NCBI RefSeq assembly: GCF_038446955.1 | Contig: NZ_CP151803.1 | Span: 5,580,001-5,644,000 of the forward strand | Origin: Pedobacter sp. FW305-3-2-15-E-R2A2 | GTDB lineage: Bacteria > Bacteroidota > Bacteroidia > Sphingobacteriales > Sphingobacteriaceae | Reading direction: 5' to 3' | DNA length: 64,000 bases | The notes under the pieces: generated by a model | Told to the model about the DNA's origin: nothing | The model's database searches: none | What the model saw: the letters and a program-made list of their open reading frames with translations, nothing else | Part shown: piece by piece, positions 1 to 8,152 of the stretch | How positions within the stretch are numbered: the stretch's first letter is position 1 | Layout of the letters: each line of letters begins with the position of its first letter | Translations under genes and position numbers: made by a program

Positions 1-338
1 AAATCGAACCTTTGTTCCAGAAATTCATAGGCAGTGTATACTTTCAGGCGGTGATAGATCGGCACAAAAGTGATACACAATACAATCATGGCTAAAGGCA
101 AGCCGAAATAAAACTGCACGAAGCTCATTCCCGAGGAATAAGCAAGACCCGGTGCAGACAGAAAAGTAATGGCACTGGCCTGCGTAGCCATCACCGACAG
201 GCAAACATGGTACCAGGGTAAACTTTGATTGCCCAACAGGTATCCCTGAATATTATGAGCCCCGCGACTCTTATAAACTCCGTAAACGACAATCACGACC
301 AAGGTGAGGATCAATACCCCCCAATCTACACTACTCAT
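1..338 (-). CDS. Sodium:solute symporter (SSS family), N-terminal part
   Basis: This gene runs off the window edge; only the first 112 codons are present. The translated start is MSSVDWGVLILTLVVIVV, a first membrane helix, followed by the family-typical stretch GYLLGNQSLPWYHVCLSVMA and TQASAITFLSAPGLAYSSGM, which matches the TM1-TM2 sodium-site region of SSS symporters. Proteins of this family import a solute with Na+. Its ATG overlaps the TGA of the 30-codon ORF upstream (ATGA), and that ORF is itself coupled to the PIG-L deacetylase gene, so the three are one translationally coupled operon. The pairing suggests uptake of a sugar or sialic-acid-like product released by the deacetylase, but the substrate cannot be read from this fragment. 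Confidence 0.9.
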   Translation of the reverse strand, partial: MSSVDWGVLILTLVVIVVYGVYKSRGAHNIQGYLLGNQSLPWYHVCLSVMATQASAITFLSAPGLAYSSGMSFVQFYFGLPLAMIVLCITFVPIYHRLKVYTAYEFLEQRFD

Positions 339-427
339 TGAAAATATTTAGTAAATGCATAAAAAATCAGGATCAGGAAGATCAGCCAGCCAATCAGGAA
401 ACGATAAAAGACCCTGTAATTCTCCAT
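335..427 (-). CDS. 30-residue single-pass membrane peptide
   Basis: A 30-codon ORF translating as MENYRVFYRFLIGWLIFLIL then IFYAFTKYFQ. It is one hydrophobic helix of about 17 residues with basic and aromatic flanks. Its ATG shares one base with the TAA of the PIG-L gene (TAATG), and its TGA overlaps the ATG of the symporter gene (ATGA). Such double coupling is hard to explain unless the frame is translated. By analogy with other transporter-linked small membrane proteins it could be an accessory subunit of the symporter; that role is inference. It is too short for most gene finders. Confidence 0.72.
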   Translation of the reverse strand: MENYRVFYRFLIGWLIFLILIFYAFTKYFQ

Positions 428-2865
428 TATTTTTTGTTCGAGATTAAATTAACAAACAGGCGGAAAGCCCCCGGCACACCGGCAGGCAATTGTCTGAAGA
501 AAGCAAGAGAGGTATAAACAAACCTTCCTTTGCCATAATCAGCAACAATCAGAGATCCGTTCTTCGCTGATTCCCCGGTATCGTGCATCTCCAGAATCGA
601 AGTGTATTTTGGATCAATATCCCCAGCAAAGTACAAGCCTCGCTCCTGCACCCAGCCCTCAAAATCTTTAAGACTGATTTTATTCGGATAGTTCAACACC
701 GGATGATTTGGTGCCAGCAAAGTTACTGCCGCATCTTCCTCCGTTACCCGGTCTCTGGACAAACTAAAAGGATAAGGTCCGATATCATTCCTTTTCAATG
801 GTGAGTTCACATTGTACTGAACGAGCAACACACCGCCATTCTCCACATATTTCATCAGCTTAGGCTGCATCGCATTGAGCTGTTCATTGATGTTGTATAA
901 ACGAACCCCGGTAACGATGGCATCAAAAGCAGAAAGATCTCCATGAATCACCTGTTGCTCGGAAAGCAGCTGCACCTCAAAACCAATCTGTTTTAAAGAC
1001 TCCGGAACGAGATCCCCTGCTCCTGCAATAAATCCGATCCTTTTACCTGCAATTTTCAAATCAGTATGGTCTATTCTTGCCTCCGAAAAAGGGAATAAGG
1101 TCTGCACCGGAATGTGATCATAGCTCAATACACGCAAGCCCTGATGAAAGCTTTTGCCATCCACCATTACATTTAAGGCAAAATCTCCACCAATTGATTT
1201 AGCAGAAGGACTCAGCTTAAAGGACAGGCTTTGTTGTTCTCCTTTTTTACCCAGCTTAAAATCAATCTTCTCCGGACTGATGCTCCATCCTGAAGGGAGT
1301 TGAGGAATCAATGTTCCGGCAACCTGATCGCGAAAGCTTTGCAGCTCAATAGAAATGGTTTTACTTTCATTTCCATTAAACAGAAATGCTTTCTCCCCAA
1401 TGGTGGCTGTCACCGGAGGAGCAATCACCAATGGCTGGTATACTTCTCCTTTTACCGGGTCGGTAAATTTATAGATCACCGGGTATTTCTTTTCTATGGT
1501 CTGATCACCGATCTTGATTTTGAAGATTCCATTGACCAGCGCATGGTTTTCAGGAAGGCCAATCAGGGACAATTCATCCACTTCATAACTGCCTTGTTCA
1601 TGCTTTTTTGCCAACCAGTAAGGCTGACTAAGCTGATCAGTACTGCCAAATATTTTACGGTCCATCGCCATCATCCTGTTCGGAGAAAGATCGGCCTTCA
1701 CCTTACTTTGCATTTCCTGAATATTGATGGAATATGGAAAATCTTCTTTTACCCTTGCAATGGCCTGAATTTTCACCGTGATGGAATCATTAACTGCATA
1801 AGCAGGATTTGAAGCCGCTACTTCTATCCAGATTCCTGAACAAGCCAAAATGAGATCATCCAACAACTCCTGTTTGAAAGGTTTTCCTTTAACCAGCTCA
1901 CGTAACTTTAAAAGTTTGGTTACCGAAGCGGAAGGGTTTGAAACCTGATAAGTCGCATTGATATCGTTTAACAATTTCTGAACTTCAGACATGCCGGAGT
2001 TTCTGTTTAAAGTAAAATCGATTCCCTCAAAGAGGTCTGATTTCGCTTTTTCACCAGCCACAGGGCTAAAATATTCGATTGCGGACCCCCGCTGTCTGGA
2101 AGATCCAAATCCCTGGCTCTTATGGTTAGACCTGCTTTCTGCGGCGATCTCTCCATAACCTTTGCCAAGCAGCGCATTATACGAACCTACATCAATCTTC
2201 AGCTGATCTTCTGAAGTAGTATTGTTTCCTCCAAAATTAAAGGTATTCCAAACGATGCGTTTTGCCTGCCATGGTTTCACAAAAGCAAGTTGCTCCGGAA
2301 ATTGTTTAGGGTCTGCAGCGGCAGCAAAAGCTTCCCGCGCGAGTATGGCAGAACCAGAATGATGGCCATGTCCGGCACGGGCATCTTCAGGAAAACGGGT
2401 AATGATCACATCGGGTTGAAACTTACGGATCACCCAAACCACATCGGAAAGGATTTTTGTTTTATTCCAGATCTTAAAACTTTCTTCCGGATTTTTTGAG
2501 AAACCAAAGTCGTTGGCCCTGGTAAAGAATTGTGCCGCACCATCCATTCTCCGGGCAGCAAGCAATTCCTGTGTCCGGATCAGGCCTAAGAGTTCAGCCT
2601 GTTCTGTACCGATCAGGTTCTGTCCTCCATCTCCCCTGGTTAGGGAAAGATAACCTGCCTTTACCTTTTTTTCTTTAGCAAGGTAGGCCAGTAACCGGGT
2701 ATTTTCATCATCGGGATGCGCAGCGATATACAATACGCTCCCGCTCACATTTAAACTTTCTAAGCCTTGCTTTATCTCCGCAGCGTTGAGTGTTGGACTG
2801 TACTGTGCCTTGATCAACAGAGGAAACACAGCGAGCAATAAAAACAGGTATTGACGAAATTTCAT
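427..2865 (-). CDS. PIG-L (LmbE) family deacetylase with C-terminal amidotransferase-like domain
   Basis: An 812-residue secreted protein with signal peptide at residues 1-20. The PIG-L metal motif AHPDDE lies at residues 49-54 and the second ligand cluster GHGHHSGS at 165-172, so the Zn-dependent N-deacetylase site looks intact. The middle (about 400-600) appears beta-sandwich-like. The C-terminal 200 residues (starting near KRIGFIAGAGDLVPESLKQ) resemble a class I glutamine amidotransferase-like fold of the ThuA type, without an evident catalytic triad. Known PIG-L proteins remove N-acetyl groups from GlcNAc-type sugars; here the probable substrate is an extracellular or periplasmic glycoconjugate. 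It is the first gene of the coupled operon leading into the tiny membrane peptide and the symporter. The substrate is not determined. Confidence 0.88.
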   Translation of the reverse strand: MKFRQYLFLLLAVFPLLIKAQYSPTLNAAEIKQGLESLNVSGSVLYIAAHPDDENTRLLAYLAKEKKVKAGYLSLTRGDGGQNLIGTEQAELLGLIRTQELLAARRMDGAAQFFTRANDFGFSKNPEESFKIWNKTKILSDVVWVIRKFQPDVIITRFPEDARAGHGHHSGSAILAREAFAAAADPKQFPEQLAFVKPWQAKRIVWNTFNFGGNNTTSEDQLKIDVGSYNALLGKGYGEIAAESRSNHKSQGFGSSRQRGSAIEYFSPVAGEKAKSDLFEGIDFTLNRNSGMSEVQKLLNDINATYQVSNPSASVTKLLKLRELVKGKPFKQELLDDLILACSGIWIEVAASNPAYAVNDSITVKIQAIARVKEDFPYSINIQEMQSKVKADLSPNRMMAMDRKIFGSTDQLSQPYWLAKKHEQGSYEVDELSLIGLPENHALVNGIFKIKIGDQTIEKKYPVIYKFTDPVKGEVYQPLVIAPPVTATIGEKAFLFNGNESKTISIELQSFRDQVAGTLIPQLPSGWSISPEKIDFKLGKKGEQQSLSFKLSPSAKSIGGDFALNVMVDGKSFHQGLRVLSYDHIPVQTLFPFSEARIDHTDLKIAGKRIGFIAGAGDLVPESLKQIGFEVQLLSEQQVIHGDLSAFDAIVTGVRLYNINEQLNAMQPKLMKYVENGGVLLVQYNVNSPLKRNDIGPYPFSLSRDRVTEEDAAVTLLAPNHPVLNYPNKISLKDFEGWVQERGLYFAGDIDPKYTSILEMHDTGESAKNGSLIVADYGKGRFVYTSLAFFRQLPAGVPGAFRLFVNLISNKK

Positions 2866-2960
2866 AAACAGATCTTAATGCTCGAATGTAAATAAAACAT
2901 CCCCAATCTGAAACTTAATTCCGTCAATATCCGTAACAATCCTGAAAAAGACGACTCGTC

Positions 2961-3560
2961 TTATAGGAGAATCTTGCTGCTTACTTCTTTATCAATGGTA
3001 ATAAATCCGGGATATTTCACCAATGTTCCACCAACTTTGAAACTTGGTCTGATTTTTAAAGTCAGAATTCCTTTTTTCTCTCCACCATTCTTATTGCCTT
3101 GTAGAAATTCAGTGATTTCACTCATCACTTTACTATTGGTTACAAAAGGATAAATGTTCGCAATCATGTCCAATGGAACTGTAGTCGATTGCCCGGGTTG
3201 AATGTTTACTTCCTGATTCACGAATCCATTTACAAGCTCCTGTCTGTTGATCAGGATTTTATATTCAAACTCATTGATCGCTGCTGCATTTGAAGTCGGA
3301 TTGGTAATTTCCAGGTTTAACCTTGCCTTTAATGGGATGTCTTTCCTTAACAACCCCAACGCCAACCCCGGAAGACTTCCTAAATTGAGGTCCTGGTTGT
3401 TTAGCAGCTTTTTAACATCGGTACCTGCCAGAGAAATCTGATCAGCTGAATGTATTTTGTAAGTACATTTTTCCAGCGCTTTTATTTGGCTGGCTTGATT
3501 GCCAATACCACAACTCTGAATAATAATTGCCGTCAGGCAAAGGAAAATGATCTTTTTCAT
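2961..3560 (-). CDS. LEA type 2 (WHy-like) domain lipoprotein
   Basis: A 199-residue protein with a lipoprotein signal; the lipobox is IIIQSCGIG, with Cys17 as the likely lipidated residue. The mature part has the pattern of the LEA14/WHy fold: a strand with LKARLNLEITNPTSNAAAIN, then FEYKILINRQELVNGFV and a final threonine-rich NIQPGQSTTVPLDM strand. In other bacteria such domains are stress-associated or structural and have no enzymatic role. It stands alone on the minus strand, about 60 bases from the reductase gene and about 95 from the PIG-L gene, with no obvious operon partner. The fold call rests on pattern recognition, not on an alignment. Confidence 0.65.
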   Translation of the reverse strand: MKKIIFLCLTAIIIQSCGIGNQASQIKALEKCTYKIHSADQISLAGTDVKKLLNNQDLNLGSLPGLALGLLRKDIPLKARLNLEITNPTSNAAAINEFEYKILINRQELVNGFVNQEVNIQPGQSTTVPLDMIANIYPFVTNSKVMSEITEFLQGNKNGGEKKGILTLKIRPSFKVGGTLVKYPGFITIDKEVSSKILL

Positions 3561-3619
3561 GATATATCTGTTGTTTTCTTTGTGTGCAGATTTAAAGGTA
3601 CAATAATAGCGCCATTTGT

Positions 3620-4261
3620 TTATTTCCTCCCCGTTCCCCCGATCGAATTTATAACCTGAAAAATTTCCTGCTTTGATTTTTCAAATATCTCCCCTCCAAA
3701 CTCTTCATTATCCAGTGAAATGGTGCTGACGTCTTTTATACCCATCATTCCGAACACGAACTGCAAATACCTGGTTTGAAAATTCATATGCTCATTTTTT
3801 TCATCCTCCCCATAGCCTGTATCACCTCTGCTGGAAAGGATGTACATCTTTTTGTTTTCAAGCAAGCCAACATAATCCCCGTCCGGTTTACCGGACCGGA
3901 ACTTCCAGGTTTCATTGATCCGCATCACCTGATCAATATAGGATTTCAATCCACTGGGGATAGACCAGTTATACATAGGAGTTCCAATGACATAGATATC
4001 ATGCGCTTTCAATTCCAGAACCAACTCGTTGCTGAATTGCAATGCGGCCTGATTTTCAGCATTCTTGTCCTCTGATTTTAAAAAGGCACCTGCAATCCAT
4101 TTTTCGTCAATGGCTGGTACAACTTCAAGTCCGATCTCCCGAAGCGTAAAACGATCTTCCGGATACCTGCTTGTCCAGTTGTCCATAAATAACTGCGTCA
4201 ACATTCTGCTATATGATCGTTCCTTTCTGACACTTGCATTAATAATGAGTATTTTTTTCAT
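3620..4261 (-). CDS. FMN-dependent NAD(P)H oxidoreductase, azoreductase/flavodoxin-like fold
   Basis: A 213-residue protein of the flavodoxin-like quinone reductase family. It opens with MKKILIINASVRKERSYSRM, the first strand and phosphate-binding loop for FMN, and carries the second FMN loop PMYNWSIPSGLKSYIDQVMR. The later segment MYILSSRGDTGYGEDEK is the third flavin-contacting stretch. Such enzymes reduce quinones or azo compounds by two electrons using NAD(P)H. It lies directly downstream of a Crp-type regulator in the same direction (56 bases apart). A candidate Fnr-like operator and -7 box sit in that gap, so it is probably the target of that regulator. Confidence 0.85.
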   Translation of the reverse strand: MKKILIINASVRKERSYSRMLTQLFMDNWTSRYPEDRFTLREIGLEVVPAIDEKWIAGAFLKSEDKNAENQAALQFSNELVLELKAHDIYVIGTPMYNWSIPSGLKSYIDQVMRINETWKFRSGKPDGDYVGLLENKKMYILSSRGDTGYGEDEKNEHMNFQTRYLQFVFGMMGIKDVSTISLDNEEFGGEIFEKSKQEIFQVINSIGGTGRK

Positions 4262-4304
4262 CTGCTTTAAATTTTAGGAAAGCAAAATTCAGCATAACGA
4301 ACCT

Positions 4305-4327
4305 CAAAAATATTGACCTAGTTCAAT
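4305..4327 (-). promoter_or_regulatory. Candidate promoter and Fnr/Crp-like operator of the oxidoreductase gene
   Basis: On the minus strand a perfect Bacteroidota -7 box TATTTTTG occupies 4312-4305. Next to it is the inverted repeat ATTGACCTAGTTCAAT at 4312-4327, with 5-bp arms and a 6-bp spacer, the geometry of Crp/Fnr sites. It overlaps the stop codon of the upstream Crp-type gene. No -33 TTG was found at the usual 19-21 bp, which fits an activator-dependent promoter. Inference from spacing only. Confidence 0.45.
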
Positions 4328-4929
4328 GTCTTTTTCTTTCTTCGCCTGATCCTGCTTAAAAATTCAGCAGAGATTCCCAGGTAGGAAGCGATGAGGTATT
4401 GCGGAATTTTGGCCGCAAGTTTTGGATAACCCTGTAAAAAATCTAAATACCGGTGTTCCGCATTGTAGACATTATTCATTACAATCCTCCGCTGCAAAGT
4501 ACCCAGATAACTTTCCAAAATGATTCTGAAATATCTTTCCAGAACAGGAATTTGCGCTAGCATCCTTTGGAAAGAATCAAAACTGATCTGCAAGAGTTCG
4601 GTTTTTTCCAATGCCTGAATGTTGTATATGGAAGGTTCCTGTTTGCGGAAACTCTCGATATCTGTGGCCCACCAATCATCTGTTGCAAAATAAAGAATCT
4701 CCTCTTGTCCGGTATCCACGTTGATATAGAATGCTTTCAGCGTTCCGGAGATGATGTAATTATCTGTACGGCAAACCTCCCCGTTTCTCAACAGATAGTC
4801 ATTTTTATTCAGCACCTTTTTCGTCCAGAATGAATTTAAAAGCAGGACCTCCTCTTCGCTAAGTTTGACCTGCTTCGATATGTTAGCGATTAATTTATAG
4901 GTTGAGCTCAAATTGATCCTTAATGGCAT
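4318..4929 (-). CDS. Crp/Fnr family transcriptional regulator
   Basis: A 203-residue protein with an N-terminal cyclic-nucleotide-binding-type beta roll (about 25-140; NDYLLRNGEVCRTDNYIISG is the typical turn-rich part) and a short C-terminal winged helix ending SAEFLSRIRRRKKKTLN. No cysteine cluster for an Fe-S cluster is present. This short Crp/Fnr form is common in Bacteroidota, where members respond to unknown ligands and often do not bind cAMP. The gene is followed by the NAD(P)H oxidoreductase gene, which it presumably regulates. Upstream of it is a hairpin at 4981-5011 separating it from the polysaccharide locus. Confidence 0.88.
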   Translation of the reverse strand: MPLRINLSSTYKLIANISKQVKLSEEEVLLLNSFWTKKVLNKNDYLLRNGEVCRTDNYIISGTLKAFYINVDTGQEEILYFATDDWWATDIESFRKQEPSIYNIQALEKTELLQISFDSFQRMLAQIPVLERYFRIILESYLGTLQRRIVMNNVYNAEHRYLDFLQGYPKLAAKIPQYLIASYLGISAEFLSRIRRRKKKTLN

Positions 4930-4980
4930 TTTCAGGTAAATCTATAAAATTCCCTGCTGAAAAGCTGCTGATGTATAGAG

Positions 4981-5011
4981 AGATCAACCTCATTTATCTG
5001 GAGGTTGATCT
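4981..5011 (-). terminator. Hairpin downstream of the GH88 gene, probable terminator
   Basis: A perfect 11-bp inverted repeat: AGATCAACCTC (4981-4991), 9-nt loop, GAGGTTGATCT (5001-5011). It lies 10 bases after the GH88 stop codon. The minus-strand continuation is only moderately pyrimidine-rich (CTCTATAC), so it may be a weak terminator or an mRNA-stabilising 3' hairpin at the end of the polysaccharide operon. Confidence 0.55.
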
Positions 5012-5021
5012 GTTTTAAGGT

Positions 5022-6287
5022 CTAACCTTTAAGTTTTTTATACCTTAACAAGGCCTCCAGGAAATAGTAATCTGCATAGATCAAAGGAACATCGATCTCC
5101 GAAGTATGAGGAATACTCCCCACAGAATGCTTCAGAATAAATCCTGCATTCGTACCCGGCTCAGCGAGATAAGGTGCCTTTGATAAAGAATTGATCATTT
5201 GCTCTGCCTGCTGATAGTACAGTTTTCCACCTTTCCCCAAATAGGTACTCAGTTCAAAAAGCGCAGAGGTCACTACCGATGCTGCAGAAACATCACGGGG
5301 AACAACAGCAAACTTAGTGGCATCATAGTTCCAGTCCGGCTGATACCCCTTTTGGTTCACATTAAAGTCCCAGTAAGGAATCTTGTCTTTTGGAAGGTTG
5401 CTGTTTTTCAAATAGAAATCAGCCATTTTCCTGGCAGTCTCCAAAAAACGCTTGTCTTTGGTTTCCCGGTAAACCATCGTAAATCCATAAATTCCCCAGG
5501 CCTGTCCCCTTGCCCAGGTCGAATTATCAGAATAGCCCTGATTGGTCTGGCTGTTCAGAACCTTACCCGTCTGCGCATCATAATTGATCACATGATAAGA
5601 ACTGTAATCTTTTCTCACATGGTCTCTCATCGCATTTAAAGCGTGACTAACCGCAATGTCTTTATACTTAGGATTGCCGGTTACTTTCGAAGCATAGAAC
5701 AGCAATTCCAGGTTCATCATATTGTCAATGATCACCGGATACTTCCACATCGTTTTCTTATCCCATGACAGCTTTGGATTCCAGGACTTGATAGAACCGA
5801 CTTTTGCATCATATCTGCTGCATAACGACTCCGCCGACTGGATCAGGATGTCCTTGTAAGCAGGATTATTTGTTAAACGCAAGCCATTTCCATAACTGCA
5901 ATACATCACAAAACCTACATCATGATGTACCGTATTGTATTTTCCTTCTTCCAATGCCGCAGTCCATTGCTCTGCCGCAGCTTTCCATTTCGCATCACCG
6001 GTATATTCATATAAATACCATAGCCCTCCCGGAAAAAAACCTCCGGTCCAGTCGTGCACATCTGTATATTTCACAGATCCGTCCGGATTGGTCGTACGCG
6101 GAAAAAGTTTCAGATCCTTAGCCGTTGTCAGCATTTGCGTGTATTGCTTTTCTGCTACGGCAAAGTCTTTCCCAATCAGTTCTGTTTTAGGGGAGAACCA
6201 TAAAAAGGAAGAAGCGCACACAGAAAGTGCCAATGCCGAAGCCAGCAACAACGGCTGTTTTTTCTTAATTAAGTTACTTAGTCTCAT
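5022..6287 (-). CDS. GH88 unsaturated glucuronyl hydrolase
   Basis: A 421-residue protein with an N-terminal export signal (hydrophobic 10-30). It shows the GH88/GH105 (alpha/alpha)6-barrel landmarks: VHDWTGGFFPGGLWYLYEYT, the catalytic-Asp loop HDVGFVMYCSYGNGLRLTN, and IIDNMMNLELLFYAS, where the second catalytic Asp is expected, then STWARGQAWGIYGFTM. Family members hydrolyse the 4,5-unsaturated uronic acid from lyase-made disaccharides by hydration. It is the last gene of the sulfatase-PL8-SusC-SusD operon, and the reaction follows directly on the PL8 lyase product, which supports a glycosaminoglycan substrate. Confidence 0.92.
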   Translation of the reverse strand: MRLSNLIKKKQPLLLASALALSVCASSFLWFSPKTELIGKDFAVAEKQYTQMLTTAKDLKLFPRTTNPDGSVKYTDVHDWTGGFFPGGLWYLYEYTGDAKWKAAAEQWTAALEEGKYNTVHHDVGFVMYCSYGNGLRLTNNPAYKDILIQSAESLCSRYDAKVGSIKSWNPKLSWDKKTMWKYPVIIDNMMNLELLFYASKVTGNPKYKDIAVSHALNAMRDHVRKDYSSYHVINYDAQTGKVLNSQTNQGYSDNSTWARGQAWGIYGFTMVYRETKDKRFLETARKMADFYLKNSNLPKDKIPYWDFNVNQKGYQPDWNYDATKFAVVPRDVSAASVVTSALFELSTYLGKGGKLYYQQAEQMINSLSKAPYLAEPGTNAGFILKHSVGSIPHTSEIDVPLIYADYYFLEALLRYKKLKG

Positions 6288-6317
6288 TTGATTGTTTTAT
6301 AAGGTTATTATGGTGTG

Positions 6318-8135
6318 TTACCAGCCTTTATTGTTTGGAAGCAAGAGTTTGTTCACCGAAGTTTCGTACAATGGAATCGGGAACAGGAGATGTCTGACAT
6401 CCACATTATTTCCTCCCATCGCAATGTATTTGAAACTTGCCGGAGCTCCTGCAGTGACGTCCGCAGCTGTCTTCTGCAGGTTACCCAGGTACTCTTCCCA
6501 GCGGATCAGATCTGCCCTGCGCAAAGCCTCAAAGCAAAGCTCTTTCTCTCTTTCATTCTTAATTACGATGCGAAAGGCATCTTTTGAAGCCGTTTGTGTC
6601 GCTGTTAAAGCCTCATCTCCCGGAGTCGAAATTGTTGCACTGGCTGCCGCTCCTGTTCCTACGCCACCGGAAATGGTCACTGTAGGGATGGAAGTGTAAA
6701 AAGCACCAAAATCGGTAATGTTGACCGCTGTAATTTTACCAGCAGCAATGGTCACCGTAGCAGTAGCATTTCGGCTTGCCCCCCCACCTGTAATCGTGAC
6801 TACCGGAGGGTTGGTTGCAAGATATCCGGTCCCGCCATCAGTTACGTTAATGGTTCTCAATTGTTCGCCCGACAGATTCTTGCCGAAAGCCCGTTTCCTT
6901 AGCAAGTTTACGGCATTGATACCTTCAGCACCGGGCCCGTTTACTTCATTATCCGCCTCAGCAAGCATCAGCAGGACATCTGCATACCTTAACAATGGGA
7001 AATTTTGAGGGGTATAATTCTTCTGTTTCTCCAGCAACTCGTATTCTCTTCTGAATTTACCTGAGTTTCGCTGATAGATTTCTGCAGCAGTCCAGTTGAT
7101 CCGGGTGGTCGTTGCGCCGCTATATTTAAATGGTGCAATGGCCCAGTCCCTGCGCAGGTCTCCGTTCTCATATAGCTTGAACAATCCTGGCGTTGCCCCT
7201 ATAAATCCATAGCTGTATCCTTCTTTTTCATTGCTGCATAAAATACCATTGTTGTTCCCAACTCTTCCAGCTTCGGTATAGGCATTCCCGATACGGTTTC
7301 CCCAGAACTCCACTTCCCAGATGCTCTCCTTAGTGTCGTACTTATCCTGCGCATAGTTGATAAAAATCTGTTTGTAATCGTTATTCAAAGCATGACCAGC
7401 AGGACCTGAAACGACTTTTTTAGCCCAGGACAACGCTTCCGCATATCTGGAAACATCTTTCAAAGGATATCCTGCCATATACAGGTTCACCCTGGCCAGG
7501 ATTCCCTGCACGGCACTTTTGCTCACACGACCTCCAAATCCAATTTCGTTAATGGATTTCACCAGACCTTCGGCCTTCGTCATATCCGTAAGAACCTGGT
7601 TGTAGACTTCCCTTGCAGGAGTTCTGGCCACATCAGTCGCAACAATAGAAACGGTAGGTTTCAGGATCAACGGTACATCTCCCCAATTGCTAACGAGCAA
7701 AAAGTGATAATATGCCCTTAAAAATAAGGCTTCCCCCTCAATCACCCCCCGCTTTGTCTCGTCCATCAACGGCTTTTTAATATTGGCCAATACCAGGTTT
7801 GCCCGCTCGATTCCCTGATAAAGCGATTGCCAAAGCAAGCGGATATCGGGATCAGAGGAATCAAAGTTCAATACCTGTGTACCCGTCGCCTGAGCACTCC
7901 TTTGGTAATAACTTTCATCGGTAGCCGCAGTGAGTCTGGTAAAGATGGAATTTCCGTACACATTCTCACTCCCCATAATGTCATAGACGCCGGTCAGCGA
8001 GTTGTTCATCTGCGCCTCAGTTGCATAGTAATAATCCGGAGATAAGGTGTCTGTTGGTTTGGTATCCAGGAACTTTTTACAGGAAACACTTCCGGTAACT
8101 ATAATGAGAAGTAATAAATATCTTAACGCTTTCAT
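6318..8135 (-). CDS. SusD/RagB family glycan-binding outer-membrane lipoprotein with inserted repeat domain
   Basis: A 605-residue lipoprotein (lipobox TGSVSCKK, Cys19). SusD landmarks are present: the TPR-like N-terminal half (GEALFLRAYYHFLLVSNWGD), NFPLLRYADVLLMLAEADNE, and the closing segment NEREKELCFEALRRADLIRW. Between the last two lies an insertion (residues about 428-502, DNA 6630-6854) of two tandem repeats of about 37 residues of the type GGTGY..NPPVVTITGGG, rich in Gly, Thr and Val. The insertion is unlike the rest of SusD and resembles beta-strand repeats of phage and adhesin proteins. SusD caps the SusC channel and delivers oligosaccharide. The gene starts 17 bases after the SusC stop. 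Confidence 0.93.
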   Translation of the reverse strand: MKALRYLLLLIIVTGSVSCKKFLDTKPTDTLSPDYYYATEAQMNNSLTGVYDIMGSENVYGNSIFTRLTAATDESYYQRSAQATGTQVLNFDSSDPDIRLLWQSLYQGIERANLVLANIKKPLMDETKRGVIEGEALFLRAYYHFLLVSNWGDVPLILKPTVSIVATDVARTPAREVYNQVLTDMTKAEGLVKSINEIGFGGRVSKSAVQGILARVNLYMAGYPLKDVSRYAEALSWAKKVVSGPAGHALNNDYKQIFINYAQDKYDTKESIWEVEFWGNRIGNAYTEAGRVGNNNGILCSNEKEGYSYGFIGATPGLFKLYENGDLRRDWAIAPFKYSGATTTRINWTAAEIYQRNSGKFRREYELLEKQKNYTPQNFPLLRYADVLLMLAEADNEVNGPGAEGINAVNLLRKRAFGKNLSGEQLRTINVTDGGTGYLATNPPVVTITGGGASRNATATVTIAAGKITAVNITDFGAFYTSIPTVTISGGVGTGAAASATISTPGDEALTATQTASKDAFRIVIKNEREKELCFEALRRADLIRWEEYLGNLQKTAADVTAGAPASFKYIAMGGNNVDVRHLLFPIPLYETSVNKLLLPNNKGW

Positions 8136-8152
8136 TTGATCAGATTTTAAAA

